DNA from: a virus
Direction: 5' to 3' (one strand)
IMG/VR virus record: IMGVR_UViG_3300044707_000492
Coordinates: 1-43,940 of that record
DNA: 43,940 bases
In this document: positions 38,675 through 43,940 of the stretch, one piece after another
Position numbering within the stretch: the first letter of the stretch is position 1
Layout: each line of letters opens with the position of its first letter
Notes under the pieces: model-generated
The model's input: the letters and a program-made list of their open reading frames with translations, nothing else
What the model was told of the DNA's origin: nothing
The model's database searches: none
Program-made: the position numbers and the translations under genes

Positions 38675-39119
38675 AGCGTGGAAACAGCGCGAAAGAGAGG
38701 CGGCAAAAGCGTTCGGTGCCTTGAGGAACATTGGCTCCGGCTCGCAGGGCAGGCCCGACAAATCCATGTCAGACAGCACGCACGACCGTCTTTATATTGA
38801 GGTCAAACTTAGAAAAAAGCACACCGCCGTGACGTTGCACGACGACACCAAATCAAAGGCAATTAAGGAACACAAAGTGCCCGTGGTTCTGCTGGCTGAG
38901 GCTAACAGGCCGGGATTTTGGATATTGGTTCACGAACGGAATCTGGCCGAAGTGGCGGCAATGTACCGTCCCGGCCAAGTTTCAAACACCGATGAAGGGA
39001 GTAAGCACCATGTTGAGACGGAAACGAGCAAAGAAACCGAGCAAGTCAGGGTGGCTAACGCTGGCCAGAAAGATCTCGGAGCCTGTTTATATTCTGACCC
39101 CCTCGGGCGACAGAATTGA
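38664..39119 (+). CDS. Holliday-junction resolvase-like PD-(D/E)XK nuclease with extended C-terminus
   Basis: A 151-aa frame. The first about 105 residues fit a resolvase-type fold: a basic helix (KQREREAAKAFGALRNIGSG), an Asp in PDKSMSDSTHDR, then LYIEVKLRKK (ExK) and VPVVLLAEANRPGFWILVH. The remaining residues arise because an intergenic repeat copy at 38965 has CAA where other copies have the stop TGA. The frame therefore runs on into the CsrA-like gene by 110 nt. In related phages it would probably end near MYRPG. Confidence 0.65.
   Translation: MGNKAWKQREREAAKAFGALRNIGSGSQGRPDKSMSDSTHDRLYIEVKLRKKHTAVTLHDDTKSKAIKEHKVPVVLLAEANRPGFWILVHERNLAEVAAMYRPGQVSNTDEGSKHHVETETSKETEQVRVANAGQKDLGACLYSDPLGRQN
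38965..38992 (+). repeat. Intergenic repeat module, remote copy with lost stop
   Basis: CCGTCCCGGCCAAG - TTTCAAAC - ACCGATG, matching copies B and D at 1392 and 2092 except that CTGAG has become CCAAG. Confidence 0.6.
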
Positions 39120-39357
39120 ACTGGTTGTCACCGAGATAACAAGCGAACACTGCGTAAGGCTGAGTTTCAACGCACCAATTGAATACAAAGTGTTGCGTCA
39201 CGATGTCCGGGATGCGCACGGCGTGAAGCTGCACGAAAGGATGGGGGTGAGTGAGTCTGCCCAAGAAAATAACCAAAGCGGCCCAAGCACAGAACGAGGC
39301 TGTCTTGACAGGGATCTGGGCAACGATGGCGAACAACTTGACCGAAGCACTTCATAA
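39010..39357 (+). CDS. csrA: CsrA/RsmA-like translational regulator
   Basis: A 115-aa frame. Residues 15-65 fit CsrA: WLTLARKISEPVYILTPSGD, RIELVVTEITSEHCVRLSFN, APIEYKVLRHDV. These align with the L-x-L-x-R-K-x-G-E, I-x-V-x-x-I, V-R-x-x-x-x-A-P and V-x-R-x-E-V signature, keeping the Leu/Arg and C-terminal Arg that contact GGA RNA. A basic N-terminal extension precedes the fold and a polar tail follows. CsrA dimers bind ANGGA motifs and repress or stabilise mRNAs. The ATG at 39010 follows AAGGGAG. Confidence 0.75.
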   Translation: MLRRKRAKKPSKSGWLTLARKISEPVYILTPSGDRIELVVTEITSEHCVRLSFNAPIEYKVLRHDVRDAHGVKLHERMGVSESAQENNQSGPSTERGCLDRDLGNDGEQLDRSTS

Positions 39358-39475
39358 CGGTTTTGAAGCGGCCAAGTCAGGGGATAAGATGGGTGTCTTT
39401 GTCAACATTGAGATGATCGGCAATGGTTGCCGGTCTGCGTTGGACAGGATTCAAAAGGAACTACCATGCGAGTGA
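39251..39475 (+). CDS. Small helical hypothetical protein
   Basis: A 74-aa protein starting at GTG 39251 with GGGGGTGA upstream. It is helical (KKITKAAQAQNEAVLTGIWA, NNLTEALHNGFEAAKSGD, NIEMIGNGCRSALDRIQKE) and ends in an acidic tip. No family recognised. It lies between the CsrA-like gene (107-nt overlap) and SSB (10-nt overlap). Confidence 0.55.
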   Translation: MSLPKKITKAAQAQNEAVLTGIWATMANNLTEALHNGFEAAKSGDKMGVFVNIEMIGNGCRSALDRIQKELPCE

Positions 39476-39855
39476 ATGTAGTTGTCATTTCAGGCACAGT
39501 GGAACGTGGCCCGGAAGTTACAAAGGCCGGATCAGATTACGGCAGGATCAGGGTCAGTTCTGAAGGTTACGGTGATCGCATTGACCTGATCGAAGTGGTC
39601 GCCAAGATGGACAAACTTGAGCCCTGCCAAGAGGGCGACTGGGTTGTCATTCGGGGCTCGATCAGTGGCCGTGAAAACGACAAAGGATACATCAATATGA
39701 GCGTTTTTGCAGACTTGATTGAAGTTTCTGGCATTGACAGTGGTACTGACAAACAGTACAATGCACCACCTGTAAAACAGCCGCCACAAAACAGCTCGCA
39801 GAGGCGACCAGCCAGAAGTTTCAGTGGCAGAACCAGAGATGATATTCCATTCTAA
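39466..39855 (+). CDS. ssb: Single-stranded DNA-binding protein
   Basis: A 129-aa OB-fold protein. Strands NVVVISGTVERGPEV, YGRIRVSSEG, DLIEVVAKM, DWVVIRGSISGRENDKGYIN and MSVFADLIEVSG follow the SSB pattern. The tail is disordered, Gln/Arg/Ser-rich, and ends RDDIPF, the acidic tip that SSB uses to recruit partner enzymes. It protects single strands made by the YqaJ exonuclease and supplies the ERF annealing protein. The ATG at 39466 follows AAAGGAA. Confidence 0.88.
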   Translation: MRVNVVVISGTVERGPEVTKAGSDYGRIRVSSEGYGDRIDLIEVVAKMDKLEPCQEGDWVVIRGSISGRENDKGYINMSVFADLIEVSGIDSGTDKQYNAPPVKQPPQNSSQRRPARSFSGRTRDDIPF

Positions 39856-40058
39856 TGGCTAAAGAAAACTACAAGTCCGAAGGCTATAAAAAGAACTGTA
39901 TTTATAGCCTCCGGGCCATGCCTGAATGGCGTCATTGGTTGCACATTCGGGCCTCTGAACAGGGTGTCACAGCAGCAGACCTAATTGATGAGGCAATGGA
40001 ACTATGGGCAGCAGCGAAGAAGAAACCAGCCCCGCCGAGCCGGTGGCCGAAGAAATAG
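39855..40058 (+). CDS. Small basic protein, possibly DNA-binding
   Basis: A 67-aa protein starting one base into the SSB stop (TAATG). The core (YSLRAMPEWRHWLHIRASEQ, GVTAADLIDEAMELWAAAKK) resembles the strand-helix-helix layout of ribbon-helix-helix proteins. It is Lys/Pro-rich at the C-terminus and overlaps the next gene by 55 nt. Assignment is weak. Confidence 0.5.
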   Translation: MAKENYKSEGYKKNCIYSLRAMPEWRHWLHIRASEQGVTAADLIDEAMELWAAAKKKPAPPSRWPKK

Positions 40059-40327
40059 GCTTCAGGCCACGCCAGATGCGGTTCTGGAAAAAGTTGTCGT
40101 GGGAGTTTGGCTGGGATTTCATACCGCACAAAATCGGGCCAAAACTGTGGACGTTTACTGTCAAGAAGCCGTTTAAGGACAGGTTTGTGATATTTGAATG
40201 TCAGACCCGTCATGAGGCGTGCATGTGGTGGGGCGGTCAAGTCAAAGCACCGGAAATGCGTGAGCAGCGAACGATGCTGGCGATCTTCTGGAATCACGAG
40301 GATGCACCGAAAGAGTGTCCTGAGTAA
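40004..40327 (+). CDS. Hypothetical protein
   Basis: A 107-aa protein, unrecognised. After an acidic start (SSEEETSPAEPVAEE) it is Trp/Phe-rich (RFWKKLSWEFGWDFIPHKIG, LWTFTVKKPFKDRFVIFEC) with a helical end (MREQRTMLAIFWNHED). Its C-terminal Cys-Pro-Glu-stop lies in a remote copy of the intergenic module, as with left-arm genes. Confidence 0.55.
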   Translation: MGSSEEETSPAEPVAEEIGFRPRQMRFWKKLSWEFGWDFIPHKIGPKLWTFTVKKPFKDRFVIFECQTRHEACMWWGGQVKAPEMREQRTMLAIFWNHEDAPKECPE

Positions 40328-40341
40328 ATACCAATAACAGC
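40318..40341 (+). repeat. Intergenic repeat module, remote copy
   Basis: GTCCTGAGTAAATACCAATA, close to copy C (GTCCTGAGTGAGTTCCAATG), followed by AAAGGAG before the ATG at 40357. Confidence 0.5.
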
Positions 40342-40356
40342 GAAAGGAGAGCAAAA

Positions 40357-40632
40357 ATGCCAGAGTCAATCAACGATCTGACAGGCAAGATTGAGCAGTG
40401 GGCGTCAGCACAGGGCACTCCCGGCCCTGAGCGGGTCTATACGTTTGAGGAAACCGCAAGCCTGAAAAACGTGCTTCAGAATGCCCTTTACCTGCTCAAA
40501 TATTACGACGAACTCAGCGGCACGTTCGGCACGCCAGTGGAGTATCACCGTGGGCCGGACGGACGCTTTTATCGGCGGCTTGGTACTGAACAGAAGGCCG
40601 TTACGGCCAGTGTCAATGGAGAACACTCATGA
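40357..40632 (+). CDS. Hypothetical protein upstream of the YqaJ exonuclease
   Basis: A 91-aa protein of unknown function: helix (INDLTGKIEQWASAQG), helix (TASLKNVLQNALYLLKYYDE), then a short basic hairpin (YHRGPDGRFYRRLG). The ATG follows AAAGGAGAG. It overlaps the YqaJ gene by four bases (ATGA), so it may be a recombination accessory. Confidence 0.55.
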   Translation: MPESINDLTGKIEQWASAQGTPGPERVYTFEETASLKNVLQNALYLLKYYDELSGTFGTPVEYHRGPDGRFYRRLGTEQKAVTASVNGEHS

Positions 40633-41516
40633 GAACGAAGGAATGGTTACTCGAGCGCAAAAAGACGCTCAATGGTTCGGAAGTGGCGGCGGTGCTTGGA
40701 CTGAGCAAATGGGCGACTCCTGCTGATATTCAGCGGGAAAAGCTGTCTGAAGCGATAAACGAGGAAGTCAGCGAGCCTCAGCGTCTAGGAATGATCTTGC
40801 AAAACGTGATCGGACGTGAAGCGGCAGAGCGTCGAGGACTACTTCTTTTAGAGGACGAAGTCGCCAAAAAGCATGAGGACTGGCTCAGTGCCACCATCGA
40901 TTATCTGGCAAAAGACAGGGAAACCGGCGAGCCAGTGATCTTGGAGTGCAAGGCGACCAGAGACCAGTCTTGGGCCTATATTCCAACTTGGTATCAGATT
41001 CAGCTTGCCTGCCAGTGTCATTGCCACGGGATAGACCGGGCAATTCTGGCTGCATTACACGCTTCGACCAAACTTGAAACTTACAGCTTCTGCCTGAGCG
41101 AGTGCAACTGGTGGCCGGAAGTGCTGGAGAAGGCAAAGAACTGGTGGCATGAGCATATAGTCTTGGGCGTGCCGGTGGGCGAGCCTGACGTGCCAGTCAT
41201 ACCGCCGGTGCCGGGCAAGTGCGTCAATTTTGGTGATGACGAAGCTCTGCTGGTGGCTGGGTATCTGGGCTTTGTGGCGCAGGCAAAAGAACTGACTGAC
41301 AAGGCTGAAACCGTTAAAAAGCAAATTCAGGGCTTGCTGGGTGATGCGGAAATCGGCCTGTTTGACAATCAGCCGCTTGTGACTTGGAAGTCATCGACTT
41401 CCGAACGATTTGATTCAACTGGCTTCAAGAAAGCCAATCCGGCTGAGTACGCCAAGTACACAAAAACCAGCACATCCCGGCGGTTTCTCGTGAAGGGGGG
41501 CAGCGATGCTAATTGA
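40629..41516 (+). CDS. YqaJ-family recombinase exonuclease
   Basis: A 295-aa protein of the lambda-exo-like PD-(D/E)XK class. Motifs: an N-terminal Arg in RTKEWLLERKKTLNGSEVAA with LGLSKWATP, RLGMILQNVIGREAAERRG, LSATIDYLA (Asp), EPVILECKATRDQSW (ExK) and WYQIQLACQCHCHGIDRAIL (QxxxQ-type helix). It degrades one strand from DNA ends, making substrate for ERF and SSB. The C-terminal part carries a helical extension (AQAKELTDKAETVKKQIQGL). Start by ATGA overlap. Confidence 0.92.
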   Translation: MRTKEWLLERKKTLNGSEVAAVLGLSKWATPADIQREKLSEAINEEVSEPQRLGMILQNVIGREAAERRGLLLLEDEVAKKHEDWLSATIDYLAKDRETGEPVILECKATRDQSWAYIPTWYQIQLACQCHCHGIDRAILAALHASTKLETYSFCLSECNWWPEVLEKAKNWWHEHIVLGVPVGEPDVPVIPPVPGKCVNFGDDEALLVAGYLGFVAQAKELTDKAETVKKQIQGLLGDAEIGLFDNQPLVTWKSSTSERFDSTGFKKANPAEYAKYTKTSTSRRFLVKGGSDAN

Positions 41517-41709
41517 TCTGGCAGAGACATCCAAGCGGTTTGACAGCATTGTTGAGGCAAACGACAAGGGCGACTCTAAGGCTCTCCGGGCAGCGATTGA
41601 GAGCAATATCAGCGTTGTCGGCGAGTGCATCCGCAGTGCTGAAAATGTGATCAGGCGTTATGGCCCGACCCTCAATGGGCTGCTTGTGGATCTATCGAAA
41701 CTCGACTGA
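41506..41709 (+). CDS. Small helical protein
   Basis: A 67-aa, all-helical protein (DLAETSKRFDSIVEANDKGD, AAIESNISVVGECIRSAENV). No family recognised. It overlaps the YqaJ gene by 11 bases and is followed by a 195-bp gap. It may be an exonuclease partner, based only on position. Confidence 0.5.
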   Translation: MLIDLAETSKRFDSIVEANDKGDSKALRAAIESNISVVGECIRSAENVIRRYGPTLNGLLVDLSKLD

Positions 41710-41904
41710 CAACGCTGGTCGGTGCCGGGCCATAGCGGACTCACGGCACTTCGTTGGTGGGGGGTCAGAACGTGCTGCAAGATGTACCAGCAGGGAGTGG
41801 GTGGCCTGTCTCTGCGTCTCCGACCCATAACTGTATCGGACAATCCCCTTGGTCAGGATTGAGTTGTCTGAGCCAACGAAAACGACCAATACACTGGAGT
41901 AGCT
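41710..41904 (+). other. Gap without a convincing gene
   Basis: No frame has both a ribosome-binding site and plausible composition. GTGCCG (41731-41736) and CGGCAC nearby could form a small hairpin. The last 40 bases (GTCTGAGCC..., ACACTGGAG) resemble a decayed copy of the left-arm module. Confidence 0.4.
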
Positions 41905-42081
41905 ATGGACATAGGCGATCTGGTGGTTGAACACAAAAACAAGTATCGGGTGGTCACACTCGATCAGATCGCCAGAGGCGATGATCGGGTCTTTTACAAA
42001 ATCGTTGGCTTTATTGGGATGTCTGGCAGGCCGCTGGTTGTCCCATATCAATTTCAAAGGATTCGTAACGATGGTGAATGA
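41905..42081 (+). CDS. Small beta-rich protein (SH3-like?)
   Basis: A 58-aa protein. The ATG follows ACTGGAG. The pattern IGDLVVEHKNKYRVVTLDQI, then VFYKIVGFIGMSGRPLVVPY looks like a small five-stranded barrel (SH3/KOW-type), as in short phage proteins binding nucleic acid or protein. No family recognised. Confidence 0.55.
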   Translation: MDIGDLVVEHKNKYRVVTLDQIARGDDRVFYKIVGFIGMSGRPLVVPYQFQRIRNDGE

Positions 42082-42133
42082 ATCGACCGGCGATAGCATC
42101 GACAGAAAAGTCTTACCAGTGTGGGGGGAGTAA
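42071..42133 (+). CDS. Tiny ORF ending PVWGE
   Basis: A 20-aa frame overlapping the previous gene by 11 bases. Its end (LPVWGE) is encoded in the 37-nt repeat that also ends the gene at 42686-42832 (VPVWGE). It may be a remnant of that gene after duplication. Weak ribosome-binding signal. Confidence 0.3.
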   Translation: MVNESTGDSIDRKVLPVWGE

Positions 42134-42152
42134 AGATGAAAGAGCAGATTGA
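42116..42152 (+). repeat. 37-nt direct repeat, copy 1
   Basis: Identical to 42815-42851. It includes the end of the upstream frame, the GGGGGGAG ribosome-binding site and the first six codons of the coiled-coil gene. Confidence 0.85.
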
Positions 42153-42450
42153 GCAACTGAAATCTGACAAAGAGGCACTTGAAGCGGCAAAAGAAGCGAT
42201 GCAAAATTATGAGAAGAGAAGAGATCTAACATGGACTACTAACGGCAAAATATGGCTGGCGTTGCACGGCGACCAGTGGGCCAAGATTCAGCGGGTGGAA
42301 ACTGCCCAGTATCCATTTATTGTGTGCGTAGGCTGGGAAGTGTCAGATGACGGTGAACTGGATCTTGATACAAAACTCTGGTCTGCTGCTGCAAAGTTCA
42401 AAAAGCTTGAACATGCTCAGGCATGGGCTGAAGAGAAGCTGGGGGAATGA
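42136..42450 (+). CDS. Coiled-coil plus conserved domain protein, duplication parent
   Basis: A 104-aa protein. Residues 1-30 form a coiled coil (MKEQIEQLKSDKEALEAAKE). Residues 33-100 form a small domain (WTTNGKIWLALHG at its start, LEHAQAWAEEKLGE at its end). The first part recurs in the gene at 42835 and the second in the gene at 42447, with stretches of 37-41 identical nucleotides, so this gene shares modules with both neighbours. The ribosome-binding site is GGGGGGAG. Function unknown. Confidence 0.6.
   Translation: MKEQIEQLKSDKEALEAAKEAMQNYEKRRDLTWTTNGKIWLALHGDQWAKIQRVETAQYPFIVCVGWEVSDDGELDLDTKLWSAAAKFKKLEHAQAWAEEKLGE
42229..42269 (+). repeat. 41-nt direct repeat, copy 1
   Basis: Identical to 42462-42502; encodes TWTTNGKIWLALHG in both genes. 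Confidence 0.85.
42406..42445 (+). repeat. 40-nt direct repeat, copy 1
   Basis: Identical to 42639-42678; encodes LEHAQAWAEEKLG in both genes. Confidence 0.85.
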
Positions 42451-42689
42451 AGATGCCGCTCACATGGACTACTAACGGCAAAATATGGCTGGCGTTGCAC
42501 GGGCCACGATATGCAGCAATCCATGCACCAATAACGCAAGGTGGTGCGTATCTTGCGACTGTTGGCTATTTGCTGACAACTGAAACAGATGTTGTTTTGG
42601 GCCTAGATGATTGGGGCCCCGCCAGAAGGTGCGAAACACTTGAACATGCTCAGGCATGGGCTGAAGAGAAGCTGGGGGTAGAGCAATGA
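42447..42689 (+). CDS. Single-domain paralogue of the C-terminal half of the preceding gene
   Basis: An 80-aa protein starting by ATGA overlap. It consists only of the WTTNGKIWLALHG ... LEHAQAWAEEKLG domain shared with the preceding gene. The ends are identical at DNA level, while the middle has diverged (TQGGAYLATVGYLLTTETDV versus VETAQYPFIVCVGWEVSDDG). That pattern suggests tandem duplication with diversification or ongoing gene conversion at the ends. Function unknown. Confidence 0.6.
   Translation: MKMPLTWTTNGKIWLALHGPRYAAIHAPITQGGAYLATVGYLLTTETDVVLGLDDWGPARRCETLEHAQAWAEEKLGVEQ
42462..42502 (+). repeat. 41-nt direct repeat, copy 2
   Basis: Identical to 42229-42269. Confidence 0.85.
42639..42678 (+). 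repeat. 40-nt direct repeat, copy 2
   Basis: Identical to 42406-42445. Confidence 0.85.
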
Positions 42690-42832
42690 GCGATGCCGAA
42701 GATGACGTTTGGCAAAAGCAACTTGGCCCACGAAAGCAGTTGAGCTATCAGTTGTTTCTTGCGCAAAGCCACGCCGAAGAGTATGCATCACAACTACGAA
42801 AATCAAAGGTCGTTCCAGTGTGGGGGGAGTAA
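42686..42832 (+). CDS. Small hypothetical protein ending PVWGE
   Basis: A 48-aa protein starting by ATGA overlap with the previous gene. It is polar and helical (DAEDDVWQKQLGPRKQLSYQ, LFLAQSHAEEYASQLRKSK). The last residues lie in the 37-nt repeat. No family recognised. Confidence 0.5.
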   Translation: MSDAEDDVWQKQLGPRKQLSYQLFLAQSHAEEYASQLRKSKVVPVWGE

Positions 42833-42851
42833 AGATGAAAGAGCAGATTGA
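42815..42851 (+). repeat. 37-nt direct repeat, copy 2
   Basis: Identical to 42116-42152. Confidence 0.85.
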
Positions 42852-43266
42852 ACAGTTGAAGGCTGATAAAGCCGCACTTGAAGCAGCACAAGAAACCGCA
42901 ACCCGTCGAGGTTTTGTGCGGGGTCAGCTCTACGAGCATACCATCATGGAAATTGCCGGGAAAATTGCCGAGCTTGAAAAACAAGCGGCTGACCCATGGA
43001 AGGAAGCAAAGCAACTAGTTAAGTACTGGCATCGCGAAGGCGGATTGTATGACAAGAATGGAGAGTTGAGACGAGAAGTTGCTTTGTACGTCTTTCACCT
43101 TGAGGAGAAGGTAAAACAACTGGAAAGCACCGCTATACCGGCCGAAGTCTTTAATCGTGCAGCATTACAGCGGCGGATTAAGCACCAGCGAAGGGAGCTA
43201 AAGCGGCTGAATAACGCCATGAAACAATGGGCGGCTTGGTCGAGGAACCCGGTAGCAAAACAGTGA
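42835..43266 (+). CDS. Coiled-coil protein, paralogue of the N-terminal half at 42136
   Basis: A 143-aa, mostly helical protein. The start repeats the coiled coil of the gene at 42136 (MKEQIEQLKADKAALEAAQE). Further charged helices follow (IMEIAGKIAELEKQAADPWK, LRREVALYVFHLEEKVKQLE, RRIKHQRRELKRLNNAMKQ). It is probably an oligomerising protein. The ATG at 42835 has GGGGGGAG; the frame upstream belongs to a shadow reading. Function unknown. Confidence 0.6.
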   Translation: MKEQIEQLKADKAALEAAQETATRRGFVRGQLYEHTIMEIAGKIAELEKQAADPWKEAKQLVKYWHREGGLYDKNGELRREVALYVFHLEEKVKQLESTAIPAEVFNRAALQRRIKHQRRELKRLNNAMKQWAAWSRNPVAKQ

Positions 43267-43379
43267 GTGATGAGATAAAAATTGAGTTGATAAGATCGGC
43301 AACGATAATCACTATCCTGCTGCCAATCTTTATCTTTTTTGCGGCCCTTATGTACAAAGTATTTCGGAAGGAACTATGA
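43263..43379 (+). CDS. Very small single-pass membrane protein
   Basis: A 38-aa protein starting at GTG 43263 (GTGA overlap with the previous stop) and ending by ATGA overlap with the next gene. The middle is a clear membrane segment (IITILLPIFIFFAALMY) between a polar N-terminus and a basic C-terminus (KVFRKEL). Topology and perfect coupling on both sides argue that it is real. Function unknown. Confidence 0.6.
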   Translation: MSDEIKIELIRSATIITILLPIFIFFAALMYKVFRKEL

Positions 43380-43576
43380 GCCAAATTGAAATCACGCCCC
43401 CCTTGTTGAATGATCTGCGACAAAAGGCAGAGGCAGCAACGCCTGCCGTGGTGCTGGCACTGGTGGATGAGGTGGAGCGGTTAAGGGACAGGCTGGATGA
43501 CCTTGTCTGCTCAGGGTGCGACCAACAGCCAAAGTTTTGTGTCTGTGAACTCGTACCGTTGTCTGGTAGTGATTAA
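43376..43576 (+). CDS. Small phage protein with Ea22-like N-terminus and Cys cluster
   Basis: A 66-aa protein. The opening (PPLLNDLRQKAEAATPAVVL) resembles the N-terminus common to many small phage accessory proteins of the Ea22 type. It is followed by a helix (VDEVERLRDRLDDLV) and a CSGCDQQPKFCVC cluster able to bind zinc. The ATG lies in the overlap with the membrane gene and has AAGGAA upstream. Confidence 0.6.
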   Translation: MSQIEITPPLLNDLRQKAEAATPAVVLALVDEVERLRDRLDDLVCSGCDQQPKFCVCELVPLSGSD

Positions 43577-43587
43577 AGGGGTTAATA

Positions 43588-43881
43588 ATGCCGATCAAGC
43601 CTGAATCTATCACCAAACAACAGGCGGAAAAGTTCGCCGAATTAATGGATGCCGATTTTGGGCGGTTTTTAAATGACTACGCAGCAATCCCGCTTGAAAA
43701 GATTGCCAACGCACTGATTGAGGCCGGTATCGTCAGCCCGCCAGTCTGGGCAGTTCGCAACAATAAAACAGGCAAACTGGCCTCTCACCCAATGACAAGG
43801 CTCAGAGATTTGGTTCCTGACAAAAGAGAGCCATTAGTCGATGGCTGGGAATACGAACAGTGGAAGGGGCAAGCAGAATGA
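43588..43881 (+). CDS. Hypothetical protein
   Basis: A 97-aa protein, unrecognised. The N-terminal two thirds are helical (TKQQAEKFAELMDADFGRFL, PLEKIANALIEAGIV), followed by a strand-rich end (VWAVRNNKTGKLASHPMTRL) and an acidic tail. The ATG follows AAGGGG. Its stop overlaps the next start (ATGA). Confidence 0.6.
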   Translation: MPIKPESITKQQAEKFAELMDADFGRFLNDYAAIPLEKIANALIEAGIVSPPVWAVRNNKTGKLASHPMTRLRDLVPDKREPLVDGWEYEQWKGQAE

Positions 43882-43940
43882 GTGACCACAACGCAAACGG
43901 CCCGCATCTAGTCACATTCAACGCCAGATTCGGCGGCTTT
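43878..43940 (+). CDS. Partial gene at window end
   Basis: ATG at 43878 (ATGA overlap, AAGGGG 12 bases upstream) opens a frame of 21 codons that reaches the window edge. If the window is circular, the frame would continue for eight more codons and stop at bases 25-27, giving a 29-aa product. Function unknown. Confidence 0.45.
   Translation, partial: MSDHNANGPHLVTFNARFGGF

Noticed and set aside
41771-41925. GTG-started frame in the gap after the YqaJ region
   Set aside because: No ribosome-binding site, Ser/Pro/Trp-rich unlikely composition, and it runs into the gene at 41905 out of frame.

Overview
The window reads as an almost complete temperate tailed-phage genome (terminase, portal, capsid and tail genes, tyrosine integrase, ERF/YqaJ/SSB recombination set). 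The host is probably a planctomycete. That guess rests on recalled resemblance of the integrase C-terminal half, the LamG-type fibre protein and the papain-like peptidase to planctomycete proteins, so it is moderate. The two window edges may be adjacent on a circular map: joining 43940 to 1 rebuilds one copy of the intergenic repeat found throughout the left arm.

Left arm (1-6370), all plus strand: about 17 small accessory genes, most without a recognised function (a DUF3310 protein and a PD-(D/E)XK-like protein lead). At least 13 are separated by copies of one intergenic module. The module supplies the end of the upstream gene (often its stop codon), a conserved core (TTCCAA-GAGC-GGTGTCGGT type) and then an A-N-GGA ribosome-binding site. 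A strong UUCG-loop terminator closes this arm. After a gene-free gap of about 300 bp the late operon starts.

Late operon (6.67-33.27 kb): small and large terminase, portal, then an unusual insert between portal and scaffold. The insert holds a repeat-bearing fibre, a two-domain LamG-like protein, several small membrane proteins, a Trx-like secreted protein, a C1A (papain-like) cysteine peptidase and two large structural-type proteins. The last two are joined by a textbook -1 frameshift signal (GGGAAAA, 8-nt spacer, 7-bp hairpin), giving a predicted 310-aa product and a 1470-aa fusion. Scaffold, major capsid, connectors, tail tube, tape-measure-like protein, tail hub-like protein and a tail fibre-like protein follow.

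Integration/control (33.27-36.36 kb): a minus-strand tyrosine integrase, a 42-nt exact 3' tRNA segment (anticodon loop to discriminator, TCG anticodon) as the likely attP core, a minus-strand small gene, and a divergent control region. That region has a near-consensus promoter (TTGACT-N17-TATAAT) whose spacer contains a perfect palindrome. A ribbon-helix-helix-like protein and the ERF annealing protein follow, then a terminator.

Replication/recombination (36.37-43.94 kb): a promoter overlapping a 14-bp palindrome drives an initiator gene that carries five 22-bp-spaced iterons plus an AT-rich stretch (a lambda O-like internal origin). Downstream are a zinc-finger protein, a Holliday-junction-resolvase-like nuclease, a CsrA-like translational regulator, SSB, a YqaJ exonuclease and many small coupled genes, including a patch built by internal duplication. 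Transcription probably continues across the window junction into the left arm.
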